From Diplonema papillatum (lineage: Eukaryota > Euglenozoa > Diplonemea > Diplonemida > Diplonemidae), in assembly GCA_030068145.1 (NCBI GenBank), contig JAPJBO010000030.1, positions 310,001 through 374,000 on the forward strand: DNA of 64,000 nt. Direction: 5' to 3'. The translations under genes and the position numbers were made by a program. Below, piece after piece: positions 53,841 through 63,225 of the stretch. Within the stretch, counting starts at the first letter, position 1, and every line of letters starts with the position of its first letter. The notes under the pieces were generated by a model. It was given only the letters and a program-made list of their open reading frames with translations. It searched no databases and had not been told where the DNA came from.

Positions 53841-54128
53841 CCCCGCCCCCACCGCTCACACATCTTCCCAAACCTGCTCGTCTTGCCTCCTTTACCCAGC
53901 TGAGCGATACCACAAGTTAGGCTGTCCACGGTCCCCGCTCTGCGGGTGATTTTCATTCAGTGCATTCGCTGGATACTCCGATACGAACCTAACTAGTTGT
54001 GCCGCCCCTTTCGGACAAAAGAAAAATACGATGGCTTGATTCTGCGCTACTGTCCTCTAGCCTAGAAGGGCTTTGCTGAGCCGAGCCAACATTGATGATG
54101 ATGGATGATGATGATAATGATGTTCTGC
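53841..54128. other. No gene seen
   Basis: Short sequence with GATGATGATG repeats (about 54090-54120) up to the transposon end. Confidence 0.4.
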
Positions 54129-55167
54129 CCTAGGCATACATCCGATCCGACTCGTATGCGAGAATGATTCTCGCATTCTCGCATGAAATTCTCGCATATT
54201 CTCGCATGCGAGAATGATACGAGTGAAATACGAGAATGTGTAAACCACTCAAGAACCATGTATTTGACCCGTATTCGAGGCTCCGACAGGAATACCAAGT
54301 GAAGATAGCAAAAGAACGAAATAAGGCTATGCCAACTGCAGCTTTGTAGCTGGCATTGTGTCCTGCTTTCAAGACAAGGACACCTCAACACACTATGTTG
54401 TCAACAACAACTCTGGTTGCTCCATGGTATTGCTTTCAATGCTTGAATAATGGTCGAAACCATGCTTCACAACAAGTGCTCCGTCCGCCACCGTGCCTGC
54501 AACTTCTCCGCTGCGGCTTCTTGTGTTTTCTTCTACGATTTCCTCTGCCACAGCTCGTTTCGTGAAGCTGGCGGGTACCATTCAGTTGCCGCTGACTTAG
54601 GAGGCACCGGCTTTTTGAATATTGGCCTCGGGGCCGTTTGCAGGTGCATTATTAGGTTGCAGGCTCTCTGGATGGCAACGGTCCGCAGGTACGTCCGCGA
54701 GCCCTTGGCATCTAGCGAGCCCAGCGACAGCGAGTCAAGGAGACCTAATCCTCAAATAACGCTAAAAGCACAAGCAAATTCGGTTCCCGAGTTCATAAAC
54801 AGCTTGAAAGCCTGCATCCACGAACACACGAAACGAACTGTGGCAGTGAAGGCAGAGGAGGAAAGGAAAGTTCACTACACAGAGAAAGCAGCAGCTTGAG
54901 AAGTTCGGAGGCCCAGTGCCGGCAAAATATGCCGCGGAAGCCTCGGAGATGATCTAAAACGCTGATTCCTGCCGGTTTCTCATATGTTCAAGCATGCTAC
55001 TGTGAGTTATCTCATTCTCGCATATTCTCGCACGTGCGAGAATATGCGAGAAATGCGAGAATATGCGAGAAATGCGAGAATATGCGAGAATTTTGCGAGA
55101 ATCGGGGCCGCGACCCCCCAATACGAGAATATGCGAGAATACGAGTCGTATCGGAGGTATGCCTAGG
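54129..55167. mobile_element. 1.04-kb inverted-repeat DNA element with CTCGCAT subterminal arrays
   Basis: Left end CCTAGGCATACATCCGATCC, right end (minus strand) CCTAGGCATACCTCCGATAC; the match extends over 29 bp with two differences. Inside both ends lie many copies of ATTCTCGCAT or ATGCGAGAAT in both orientations (54160-54235, 55010-55145), resembling subterminal transposase-binding repeats. The interior holds one ATG-started open frame at 54450-54899. No clear target duplication is visible. Superfamily not assigned. Confidence 0.8.
54450..54899 (+). CDS. Unassigned open frame inside the inverted-repeat element
   Basis: 149 codons. The C-terminal half (NSVPEFINSLKACIHEHTKR, then a charged KAEEERKVHYTEKAAA end) reads like protein, while the N-terminal half is Cys/Phe-rich and less convincing. 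No transposase motif is seen. It might be a short element-encoded DNA-binding protein or captured sequence. Confidence 0.3.
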   Translation: MVETMLHNKCSVRHRACNFSAAASCVFFYDFLCHSSFREAGGYHSVAADLGGTGFLNIGLGAVCRCIIRLQALWMATVRRYVREPLASSEPSDSESRRPNPQITLKAQANSVPEFINSLKACIHEHTKRTVAVKAEEERKVHYTEKAAA

Positions 55168-55743
55168 TGGGGGGGGCGACACATCCCACTTTGCGAGCGA
55201 AAGTGTACCGTGGAACCCACAACACGTGCGCAAAAGAGCTGCCCGAGTCACACCCGAAATGCTGCAACGAAAAAGCGTGTAAACGCACACCCGGAAAATG
55301 GGCATGGCACCTGCTTTTTCAGTTTCAGCTTTAACTCCACTTTCTTAGGTCGGTCACCCCCGTGTGAAGACGGTGCTCGTCCCCCTCCTCGTGGACTCAA
55401 TTCAAGATCCGCGTCCGGCCGGGAAAAAAGGGCGCGTGGTACGGAGGTTGGTGATGCACAGCACATGCAGTAGGGCGGGGGTGTGGTTTAATGTCTGCAG
55501 CACATGCATTTACTTGTATCCGTGCATGTAGCCATCCGCCTAGATCCGGGGAGGCCACTTCAGCCCGGACCTGGCAGGTTGGCAGCGACACCTCCCCTCT
55601 TCGCACCGGCTTTTCCTCCCCGAGCGGAAGGCACATAAGTAGACTCGGCATGAGCGTAGAGCACAATCTTCCGTCTGAGTGCTTTTCACGACTTGACACT
55701 TTATGCAGAACCGGGGACGTTTCTTCAGTGCGCAGCATCTCGT
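55168..55743. other. No gene seen
   Basis: No exon recognised. This is the downstream flank of the U2 gene (which runs leftward). Confidence 0.4.
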
Positions 55744-55894
55744 GCGTGTGGCGGACTCTGAGTTGCCTCAGAGCTACCCGCCACCCCCGTGCAAAATTCA
55801 CATAATATCTCAGCACACAAGTGTGCTGTATCAGATATTAAGCTGATAAGAACAGATACTACACTTGATCTTAGCAAAAAGGCCGAGAAGGTAT
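55744..55894 (-). ncRNA. U2: U2 spliceosomal snRNA
   Basis: Read on the minus strand the gene starts ATACCTTCTCGGCCTTTTTG and continues CTAAGATCAAGTGTAGTATC. The stretch includes the GUAGUA branch-site recognition sequence. Next come stem IIa (TCTTATCAGCTTAATATCTG), a IIb-type hairpin (CAGCACACTTGTGTGCTG), an Sm-like site (GAATTTTGC) and a strong terminal stem-loop (GTGGCGGGTAGCTCTGAG, GCAA, CTCAGAGTCCGCCAC). U2 base-pairs with the intron branch site in the spliceosome. All core elements look intact, so this should be a functional gene. The 3' end is placed just after the last stem. It is the only convincing RNA gene here and lies opposite to the protein genes. Promoter elements were not identified. 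Confidence 0.94.
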
Positions 55895-56650
55895 GCCCAG
55901 AATCAGGAGAAAGCAAAAGCAGGTTGTGGATGATCAAGCGCGGATGATGCATGCTGAAGACAGGAAACAAGAAAAAGGGTCCGATTCCGAGCTTGACTCT
56001 CGTTCGTGCAAGGCGGCTACTTTGTACTTAGTCTTTCAATGGTTGATCGTCGTTGAACACGAAAAAGGAGGAGACTTCCCCCCCGGAGTTTCAAGCGAAC
56101 ATTTCACTCAAAAAAAGAGAAAACATTTTGCACAGCAACTCGTGGGGGCAAACCTGCTCCAAAAGCTTGTTCTGTTGACCACAAGTTACAACAGTGATGT
56201 CGACGTGCACCGACACGTTCAGCATACTTAACCTGGGAAGTTCCAGACACGGTCCACCATGATGCGATCTCCAGTACACAAATCCATCCACCATGATGCG
56301 ATCTACAGTATACCAATCCGTCCAGCAAACTTCATTCAGTAAAAGCAGGTATTACGTACCAACCAGAGGACGAGTGGTCCACCACCATCCGACAAACTCC
56401 GGCATGCATCGTTTTAGGCTGCGCGCAATTCTCCCGACTGCAAGCCGTCAGGTTTATCGACACCCAAGTGCTACCATCAAGTTGCGCAGAACCGGTTTGG
56501 GACCTGGTCAACTTCATCACTAGTGGGCACAGACCTCATGCGAGCAGTCGGGATTGCTGCGGAACGAAATAAACCCGAAGCTTTTGCTTGCCCCCAAGGG
56601 TCCGCTGTCTTCGGCTGTCGGCCGTACCGTTAACCGCAATAGGTCTCCTA
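55895..56650. other. U2 upstream region, no gene seen
   Basis: Presumed U2 promoter region on its right side, but no snRNA-type promoter motif is known to me for this lineage. A CACCCGGAG-family fragment (CCCCGGAGTTTCAAGCGAAC) is at 56082. A duplicated GACACGGTCCACCATGATGC/ATCCATCCACCATGATGC motif lies at 56248-56305. Confidence 0.4.
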
Positions 56651-56654
56651 GGCT

Positions 56655-56720
56655 AAAAGCCTCTGCCGACAGAACAATGTAGGTAAGGGAAGTCGGCAAA
56701 CTGGATCCCACCCTCCGGCA
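56655..56720 (+). pseudogene. 28S rRNA fragment, + strand
   Basis: AGCCTCTGCCGACAGAACAA, TGTAGGTAAGGGAAGTCGGC and AAACTGGATCC match a highly conserved stretch of 28S (human AGCCTCTAGTCGATAGAACAATG...). The match fades to the right, and on the left (56570-56650) it may continue with low similarity. It is in the opposite orientation to the larger piece 230 bp away. Confidence 0.8.
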
Positions 56721-56944
56721 GTCCGACAGTGCTGCCACTGCCCATCGTACTTTCCGTTTTCTCGCCTCCTTCTTGTTTCTTGCTTCTTGTCCTTGTTCCT
56801 GTCTTCCACTTTTCCGTGTCCGGTTTCCGTTTCTGTATCCTACCTGCATGCTTCTGTTGTTTCTTCTTCTCCGCCTTGTTTTTCATTTTTTCCCGATTCG
56901 TTGCTTCTTCGTACGTCATCAATACAGTGGCCCCAAGGCTTCCC

Positions 56945-57372
56945 CCAGGCCAAGCAGCACCGTTGCATTTTTGGGCAACACTGTGAGCGATTCGCGGCTA
57001 AGGTGAGGCAGCTCACAAAGGCCTTGACCCGCGTCGCAGGCGGTGCAAGCAACGGGGGAGGCCGGACAAGCGGCCAGCGCATCGCCTTCTGCTGTCGCAG
57101 TGGCCTCCCGGTTCATCCCGCGTCGCCAGTCCTGCTTACCAGAAGTGGCCCACTTAGAACCAGGATTCTACGTAAGGGTTCAATGCAGTAACCCCCCCCT
57201 CTGCTCACGCCCATTTTAAAGTTTGAGAATAGGTCGAGGAAGCGATTTCCCAAATGCCTCCAACCATTCACTTTACCTGGCGTAACTCCTGTTTTGGTTC
57301 TAGCAATCCTGAGGACAACTTCGGGGTGAACCAGCTACTAGATGGTTCGATGGGTCTTTCGCCCCTGTACAT
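56945..57372 (-). pseudogene. 28S rRNA fragment, minus strand
   Basis: On the minus strand it reads in 28S order: GGGGCGAAAGACCCATCGAA, CCATCTAGTAGCTGGTTC, CCTCAGGAT, GTAAAGTGAATGGTTGGAGG, CTATTCTCAAACTTTAAAAT, GTGGGCCACTTCTGGTAAGC, GACGCGGGATGAACC, CTCACCT...GAATC and AAAATG..CGGTGCT. It covers part of domain II. Several normally invariant positions differ and the usual downstream rRNA is missing, so it is most simply a pseudogene. A functional rRNA piece is a less likely alternative. Confidence 0.88.
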
Positions 57373-57629
57373 CCAGAGTTAGAGTGGTTGTTGGTCATTT
57401 GTCACTTATTACTAGCAACAATTCCAACGGTCACGGGTTGCAACACGAACCGCGTGTAGCGGCTTGTGCAGTCTATCGTCGCAGATCGGTACTTCCGAAA
57501 GCAGCTGAAGACGAAGTGCGAAACCCGGCCTCAAGAGCGAAGACAAAGAAGCGAAGACAACACGGTCATCGCAAGCGCCGTACGGAAGTAACTATCGGCG
57601 CGCAACCGATGACGAGACAATCGAAGGAG

Positions 57630-57725
57630 AGAAGCGAAGCACCAAACGCGCGCCGGAGCGCGATGATCAAGAGGTATCCGCGATCGATTCTTTGCATTCT
57701 GACCCACCCTATCGCCGCAGATTGT
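57630..57725 (+). repeat. Dispersed repeat family G, copy 1
   Basis: AGCGAAGCACCAAACGCGCG, GGAGCGCGATGATCAAGAGG and CTTTGCATTCTGACCCACCC. A longer copy is at 62710-62870; a reversed fragment is at 38312-38352 and tails occur near 34760, 40945 and 50155. Confidence 0.65.
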
Positions 57726-57835
57726 GCTGCATATCAAGTTCAAACTTTCTACCACTACCGTACCAAACGCTATCGCCACTCCCATGCAGCTACACGGGCT
57801 TGAGGAGAAACAAAAAAAAAAAAAAGGCCGAGACA

Positions 57836-59805
57836 ATGTCGAAGACCGGAAAGGTGAAGAGCTGGAAGAAGGGATACGGCTTCGCCGAGATGAAGGACGG
57901 CAAGCTCGTGTTCATCCACACGGACGCGATCGACGGTGGTAGGCTGCGAGTCGGGCTTCCCATCAAGTTCGACATCGAAGAAGTCGAGGGCCACGACGGA
58001 AAGGTGAAGGGCATTAACGTCACCGGCGAAGCCGTCCTCGCCAAGGGAGCGAAGTTGGTGTGTTTCTGCTCCTATTTTTGTATTCATACCTGCTTCGCAG
58101 GAAATACGGGAGGAGACTGCCAGTTGCGAGATCTCTTAGTGTGGTGCTCATCGACATGATGACGATGACTCCCCACACGAAACACGGGTCTCGTGGCGGG
58201 CATCCCTTGCCGCGTGTGTTCGTGTCATGCGTATTTGGCAAACGAACCCGATAGCAACGAATATTTTCTTGTAAAAGCCCCTGCTTTGTAGGGGATGCTT
58301 GAGGAGACTGCCAGTTGCGATAGATCAAAGGAGGTAAATGTGCTGTACCCCACACGAAGCACAGGGAACTCTGGGTTTAGTAGCGGGCGTAAGCGTTCAA
58401 CAAAAATGACCCACTTTGTAGTTGTATTGTTTTCTCCCCCTCGAGCCTCCTCCTTCGAAATGAGCACAGGGGGAATAGTCGGCAGAGTACGCACTTTGAA
58501 GAGCTCCCGCGTGTGCTCGTCGAACTGGCTCGGATCAAGCCTGATTCAGCCTCTTTGACCTTTACAGACTATGCAGGAAAGTTGTCGTCGCTGTATCCAG
58601 AGGCCGTGTTGCTTCTGCGTCTGGCACTGACATTCCCCCTTGGCTTGGCGCAGTCCCTCGAGTATTTTTTGCGAAACCCCACAATTAACGCGTGTTCGAC
58701 ACTCGAGCCGAATGAAACAAAACCCACACAGAGCGACGAAGAGGTTGAGGCCGACAAGAAGAGATACGAGGAGATCAAAGCCGCGAGAGATGCCGAGAAC
58801 CAGAAGGAATACGACCCCGTGTTCAAAGTTGTTTCAAAGCTCTCCCGTCGCGGAAAGTATGTTCCCTTTTTTTTGTGTTAGCAATGCATGTACCAATGAA
58901 TGTCATCAGCGTACTGTAGTGCAGGACTGACCGTGAACGACTTGCTTCTGCGGAGCTTCAAGATGCGGCCCCGCATGAACAGAAACAGGGCGACTAGAGC
59001 GAGGAAGTAGGCGACCGAGAGGACGATGAGCGAGATGCGGGTGGCGGTCCAGTGGTCGCTTTCGTCCTTCGCCAGCACGCTTGGGTCTCACTCATGCTGG
59101 TGCCCGCCCACCCTCCTTGCGTTCTGCCCTGAGGCGCCACGGATGAGTTTGAATAGAGCATCTATTTGGTATCGGAAAGTAGGTGCGAGATCAGGCAAAC
59201 CTTGTGCGCTAGCTTCGTTTAACCGACCCACATTCTCGCTTTCATTTCACCAACCCTGTGACAATTATCATCTTCACCGTTTCTGCCAACGCGACCTTTT
59301 CCGGAAGGAAACACACACGAGTTTCACTGGCAGCTAACTCGTTCTACTTGCACTCTTGTGAAGTTGCGTCTAAAAGTGGTGTCGGTCACGAATAGTCACG
59401 TACAAAAAGAACCCATTTGACGAAGATCGCCCGGAGACTCCGGACGAGCTGACGAAAAGCGAAAGTTCAGCCCTCCCCCCGCCCCCCAGTACTGGCCTGT
59501 CTGAAGACACTCAGGTTCCGCGCGGATGATGGTCCGCCTTCCAAGCACGTTCTTGCAATTCTCCTCTCTATAAAGTCCCGGATTCTTAAGCGAACTATAA
59601 CTCCAAAACTCAAAGGCTCGCCCTGATCGACCGTTTGACAGCTGAGCTCGAGCTGAAGGACTGCGTGACATACAAGAACGCCGACGACAAGAGACAGGAC
59701 CCGACCACGCGGTCGAAGGCGAGATACACCAAGGGTGAGTTCATCGCGTTCTACGGCAAGAGAGACGGCGAGAAAATGTGGAACGCCGCCGGCAGATTGA
59801 CGAAG
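57836..59805 (+). CDS. Cold-shock-domain protein 1 (three exons seen)
   Basis: Exons 57836-58057, 58732-58856 and 59616-59805 give 179 codons to the last donor found (GTATGC at 59806); the 3' end was not located. Exon 1 is a complete cold-shock domain: GKVKSWKKGYGFAEMKDGKL holds the RNP1 motif (KGYGF) and VFIHTDAI is RNP2. This nucleic-acid-binding beta-barrel acts as an RNA chaperone or translational regulator in other organisms. Exon 2 is a charged helix-like linker (SDEEVEADKKRYEEIKAARD). Exon 3 ends in a motif YTKGEFIAFYGKRDGEKMWN shared with the neighbouring paralogue. Intron phases (0, 2) equal those of the paralogue, and exon 2 is 125 bp in both. Introns carry I1 twice, an I2 relative, a partial D copy and a CACCCGGAG module. 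Confidence 0.87.
58075..58470 (+). repeat. Two family I1 copies and an I2 copy in intron 1 of the cold-shock gene
   Basis: I1 divergent copy at 58075-58205 (GCAGGAAATACGGGAGGAGA), a good I1 copy at 58265-58405 (GTAAAAGCCCCTGCTTTGTA to GTAAGCGTTCAACAAA), then I2 (GACCCACTTTGTAGTTGTAT). Confidence 0.7.
58933..59081 (-). other. Possible antisense exon encoding one membrane span
   Basis: The minus strand is open with GC-rich coding-like sequence: VLAKDESDHWTATRISLIVL, SVAYFLALVALFLFMRGRIL, KLRRSKSFT, then GTCAGT as a possible donor. An in-frame stop sits just upstream, so it could be an internal or final-type exon only if an acceptor (CCCAAG before CGTGCTGG) is used. It lies in intron 2 of the cold-shock gene, opposite to every other gene. 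It may be a gene relic. Confidence 0.3.
59490..59565 (+). repeat. Family D structured repeat, internally deleted copy
   Basis: CTGTCTGAAGACACTCAGGT, TCCGCGCGGATGATGGTCCG and CCTTCCAAGCACGTTCTTGC. The GGACCGAAAC half is missing. Lies in intron 2 of the first cold-shock gene, + orientation. Confidence 0.65.
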
Positions 59806-60094
59806 GTATGCCTGTCGCCCCTGCATCCGTAGCACGCAGCGCGGCTCGGGGCGCGCTACTAGCGCGTGCCGAAGAACGGAAGAACCTCTTGGAAGAATAT
59901 GGAATGCGGGCGCGCGCTCAAATAAGTCGAATAGGCGGCAACAGGCAACAAAGACACACGCACGTGCCCTGCTGCTCTGCTACCAAACCACAATACGATA
60001 CCGTTGGAGGAACCCTTTCGACGACGATCACCCGGAATTGTTTAAAGCCCCGGATCCTCGGGCGAACTTTCACTCTGAGAATAGTTGAAAAAGG
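59806..60094. other. No further exon seen
   Basis: A CACCCGGAA module (60020-60085) leads into the 46-bp array. A fourth exon of the cold-shock gene is expected here or further on but was not found. Confidence 0.4.
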
Positions 60095-60365
60095 CATTTG
60101 TTTGAACCAATCTACGAGATACCGCATCTGTGTATTCGGACATTTGTTTGAACCAATCTACGAGATACCGCATCTGTGTATTCGGACATTTGTTTGAACC
60201 AATCTACGAGATACCGCATCTGTGTATTCGGACATTTGTTTGAACCAATCTACGAGATACCGCATCTGTGTATTCGGACATTTGTTTGAACCAATCTACG
60301 AGATACCGCATCTGTGTATTCGGACATTTGTTTGAACCAATCTACGAGATACTGCATCTGTATTC
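60095..60365 (+). repeat. 46-bp tandem repeat, 6 copies
   Basis: Unit CATTTGTTTGAACCAATCTA plus CGAGATACCGCATCTGTGTATTCGGA. The last copy is slightly altered (ATACTGCATCTG). Confidence 0.92.
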
Positions 60366-61610
60366 AAATGTATCGATCTGCACTTCCGGCCAACCCAACA
60401 GAGACCGAGAAAGGAAGGCGAAAAGAACGACGCGAAGGAAGAAGCTGCGCAGTGATCGTCGCGCGTGCGAGCCTGCTGAACGCTGAGCCCCGCTCGACCG
60501 CCGACCAGTCGGGCGGCGCCCTCTGCAGCCCCTCCTTCTTCTTTCTCGCCCCGATCGCACTGAGCGACGATCCGCGGGCGTGCCGGTCACGACTCGAACG
60601 GAGAAACAGTCGTTTCCCCCGTCCCCCCCCGTCCTCTCCCGACCCTGATTCTCGGCCAGTCCACTCCTATCTTTGATAGATCCTGACGCTCCATGCTCGG
60701 CTTGCTGACTGGAATCCAGAATTCTGTGGCTGCCAGACTGCGCCTTTTGCCGAGAGAGCTGAGGCTCCCAAGCACGCGGAGCAGTGCTAACATCGGATAC
60801 AACGCGAGGCAACCCGGGGGAGAGGAATTATGTCGTCCCCCCACAACGCCGTTTTCCCTGCCCGAGCAGGGAAGCTACACATACGCGCACCCACACACAC
60901 GCGGCCGCCAACCCCCCAGCCTTCCCCGTTTTCACAGTTTCTTTTCTTTGGTGCTTTACTTTTCTAAACAACCATGCAAACGCTGGAGGAAACAGGGAGC
61001 TCGCCCAAACGGCCCGGAAGCAAAACGCCTTCCGACCGGCCCCGTGCCTTGCCACGGTTTACAGTCGCTGGTTCTGATGCACGGACAACCCCAGAGCTAT
61101 TCCCTCAATATACCGCAAAGGTGAATTGGCGAGCTCGTGTTTCACACTCTACTGCCAACGTACAACCCGGCTTTTACTCCTCCGTAAAAAAAAAAAAAAA
61201 AACTAACAAGGGACCAGTCGGGGGTACGAGGGCCTTTTTTCGTTTTCGAGAAAAGCGGATTTCTAAGTGGTTTTCTTCTTCTCCTCGCCTCCCCCATTCT
61301 TTTTTGTTTGCCTAATTTTTGGTCTTCGGATGCCCATTTGTTTTGCTTCGTTTCTGCGTCTTTTTTTTCTGCTTCTCTTGTTTTCCCCGCCACGAACGTA
61401 GCGCTGAGAGAAATCCGAACGTAGGAGATCTTGTTTCCCCCGTTCTGTCGGAGCCTACAATGCACTGTTGTTACGTGGTGTGCGACTGCTACGGTGTACT
61501 ATCACAGGAGGTTCGGATGTTTTGTCACCTTCAGGGTCAAGGGGAGTTGTCTCACCCTCAGGGGTCCAGGGGTGGATGACTGGATGACTGGCCTTTCGGG
61601 ATCAGGAGGA
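60366..61610. other. No gene seen
   Basis: Overlapping open frames of up to about 155 codons on both strands, GC-rich at first (60400-60660), without domains. An A-run lies at 61187-61202 and a T-rich tract follows to 61390. Confidence 0.4.
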
Positions 61611-61856
61611 GAAGAGTTGAGTCGCAGCTCTTGTCAAGACAGATGGAAAATAGAATAGAAGTAAACTTGCCTAAAGAAATCAACTGCCTACGGGTAGGCT
61701 AGTCTGACACTAGTTGTCGTTTTCGGGGGGAAAAAGCAGGTTGCTCCCTAGTTTATGTTAGGTTCGAGCTTCTCCCGACTCAAACGGGTATCGTCACTGG
61801 CTGGGAGGGTCGTTTAAGTTCGTTGAACTCAACTCAAGAGGTCCCGTCAACTACTC
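61611..61856. mobile_element. AATAGTTGA-type MITE, copy C
   Basis: GAAGAGTTGAGTCGCAGCTC (left) and AACTCAAGAGGTCCCGTCAA with CTACTC (right) form imperfect inverted ends. The interior contains the segment shared with 11041-11110. It ends 82 bp before the second cold-shock start codon. Confidence 0.6.
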
Positions 61857-61937
61857 CCTGCAGGATTTGCATGCTTTGAAGAACCTCAACCAGCCCAAAC
61901 CATCCAGGGACCTAACAACGAAGGAGAACAACTAAAC

Positions 61938-63225
61938 ATGTCTCAAACGGGTATCGTCACTAGCTGGAGAGGACCGTTCGGGTTCGTTGAACTCGAGGAC
62001 AAGACCGCCGTGTACGTCGCCACGGAGGACATCGACGGAGGCAGACTGAGAGTGGGCAGAACCGTCACCTTCGACACCGAGGAGGGCAAGGAGGGCAAGT
62101 TGAAGGGCGTCAACGTCAAGGGCGAAGGCGTTCTGGCCAAGGGCACCGAACTGGTATGACTTGCAGTCTTTTTGTAGAATTCCCAGAACGTGCTCAAATG
62201 CCGCCATTGTGGCGTGACAACAACAAAGGTCCGGCAACCCGTTCGCTAACCGGGTGTGCACGAAAGGACCTGTGAAGGGAATTCGGAAGGCTGCAAAGCC
62301 CAAGCCCAGACCGAACTTAGCCCAGCACCTACCTGGCGCGCCTGACCCAGCGAGCTACGAGGGTCGAAAAAATATCACCTACCCCCATTTCGCGCTACAA
62401 AAATGCCGGCTTGAGTCCGAATTGCTCCCCCGTTCAAGTCACACATGGCTCTGATAGTATGTTCATGCTCACTCACCCACTCCCCACACCCCGCAGAGCG
62501 AAGAGGACAAGGCCGAGGACCGGAAGAAGGCGCAGGAATTCAGAGAGTCGAAGACCAACGCGGCGAAGGAAGAAATGCAGCCGGTCTGGGACAAGGTCGA
62601 GAAGCTCGCCCTCAGCAACCAGTATGCCGCTCTCTCCCTCAGCTCAGCTGAGCCAGTCTTCGCCCCTATATCCTGGAACGTCTATCATGAACCGGAATTG
62701 CAGTTCAAGGAGAAGCGAAGCACCAAGCGCGCGCCTGCGCGCGACGATCGAAAGCTGAAGAGGCGAGCGCGACATCACGTGTGATGAGATAACCGATGGG
62801 CCGGCGATGCAGATTATCGCCACCGATTGTGTTTTGCATTCTAACCCAAACTATCTTAGGCTATCACAGGCAAGCATAGTGCAAGAAAGGTGAACTGCTT
62901 TCAGAACCTCAGCGTGTCCGAAGGTTTGGGCTCGTCTTTTTAACGGTGTGTGTGTGTGTGTGAGAAACTTGGTAGCCGGAACCGCACGACACTGGGTTGC
63001 GGGCAATTCGCTCAGGAATCGTCGACTGGCCTTCGACGTCAAATACTCACAACACACAGGGTCACGCTCCTCAAGAAGCTCTCGAGCATGAACGGAGGAA
63101 AGCTCGAGGCGAAGTACGCCGACCCCACGCAGAAGGGTTCCAAGAAGTTCACGAAGGGCGAATTCCTTGCGTTCTACGGTAACGAGGAGGGCAACCAGCG
63201 GTGGAAGCAGGTCAGCAGCGGCAAG
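61938..63225 (+). CDS. Cold-shock-domain protein 2 (three exons seen)
   Basis: Exons 61938-62153, 62497-62621 and 63060-63225 give 169 codons to donor GTATGC at 63226; the 3' end was not located and may lie outside the window. Exon 1 is a cold-shock domain (GIVTSWRGPFGFVELEDKTA; VYVATEDI in place of the usual VFVH, so RNP2 lacks the His and RNP1 reads GPFGF). Exon 2 is a charged linker (SEEDKAEDRKKAQEFRESKT). Exon 3 has FTKGEFLAFYGNEEGNQRWK, matching the paralogue. Intron 2 interrupts the same codon position in both genes. It arose by tandem duplication with the gene at 57836, about 2 kb apart. Its changed RNP motifs suggest altered nucleic-acid binding. Confidence 0.88.
62710..62870 (+). repeat. 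Dispersed repeat family G, copy 2 (intron 2 of cold-shock gene 2)
   Basis: AGAAGCGAAGCACCAAGCGC, GCGCGCGACGATCGAAAGCT, then GATTATCGCCACCGATTGTG and GCATTCTAACCCAAACTATC. The tail is also found alone near 34760, 40945 and 50155. Confidence 0.65.

Noticed and set aside
54129-55167. piggyBac assignment because the ends contain CCTAGG
   Set aside because: No TTAA target duplication on either side and no piggyBac transposase.
58878-58935. LQYADD, resembling a reverse-transcriptase YxDD motif
   Set aside because: It lies past a likely donor in non-coding sequence similar to the I4 left flank. No other reverse-transcriptase block is nearby.
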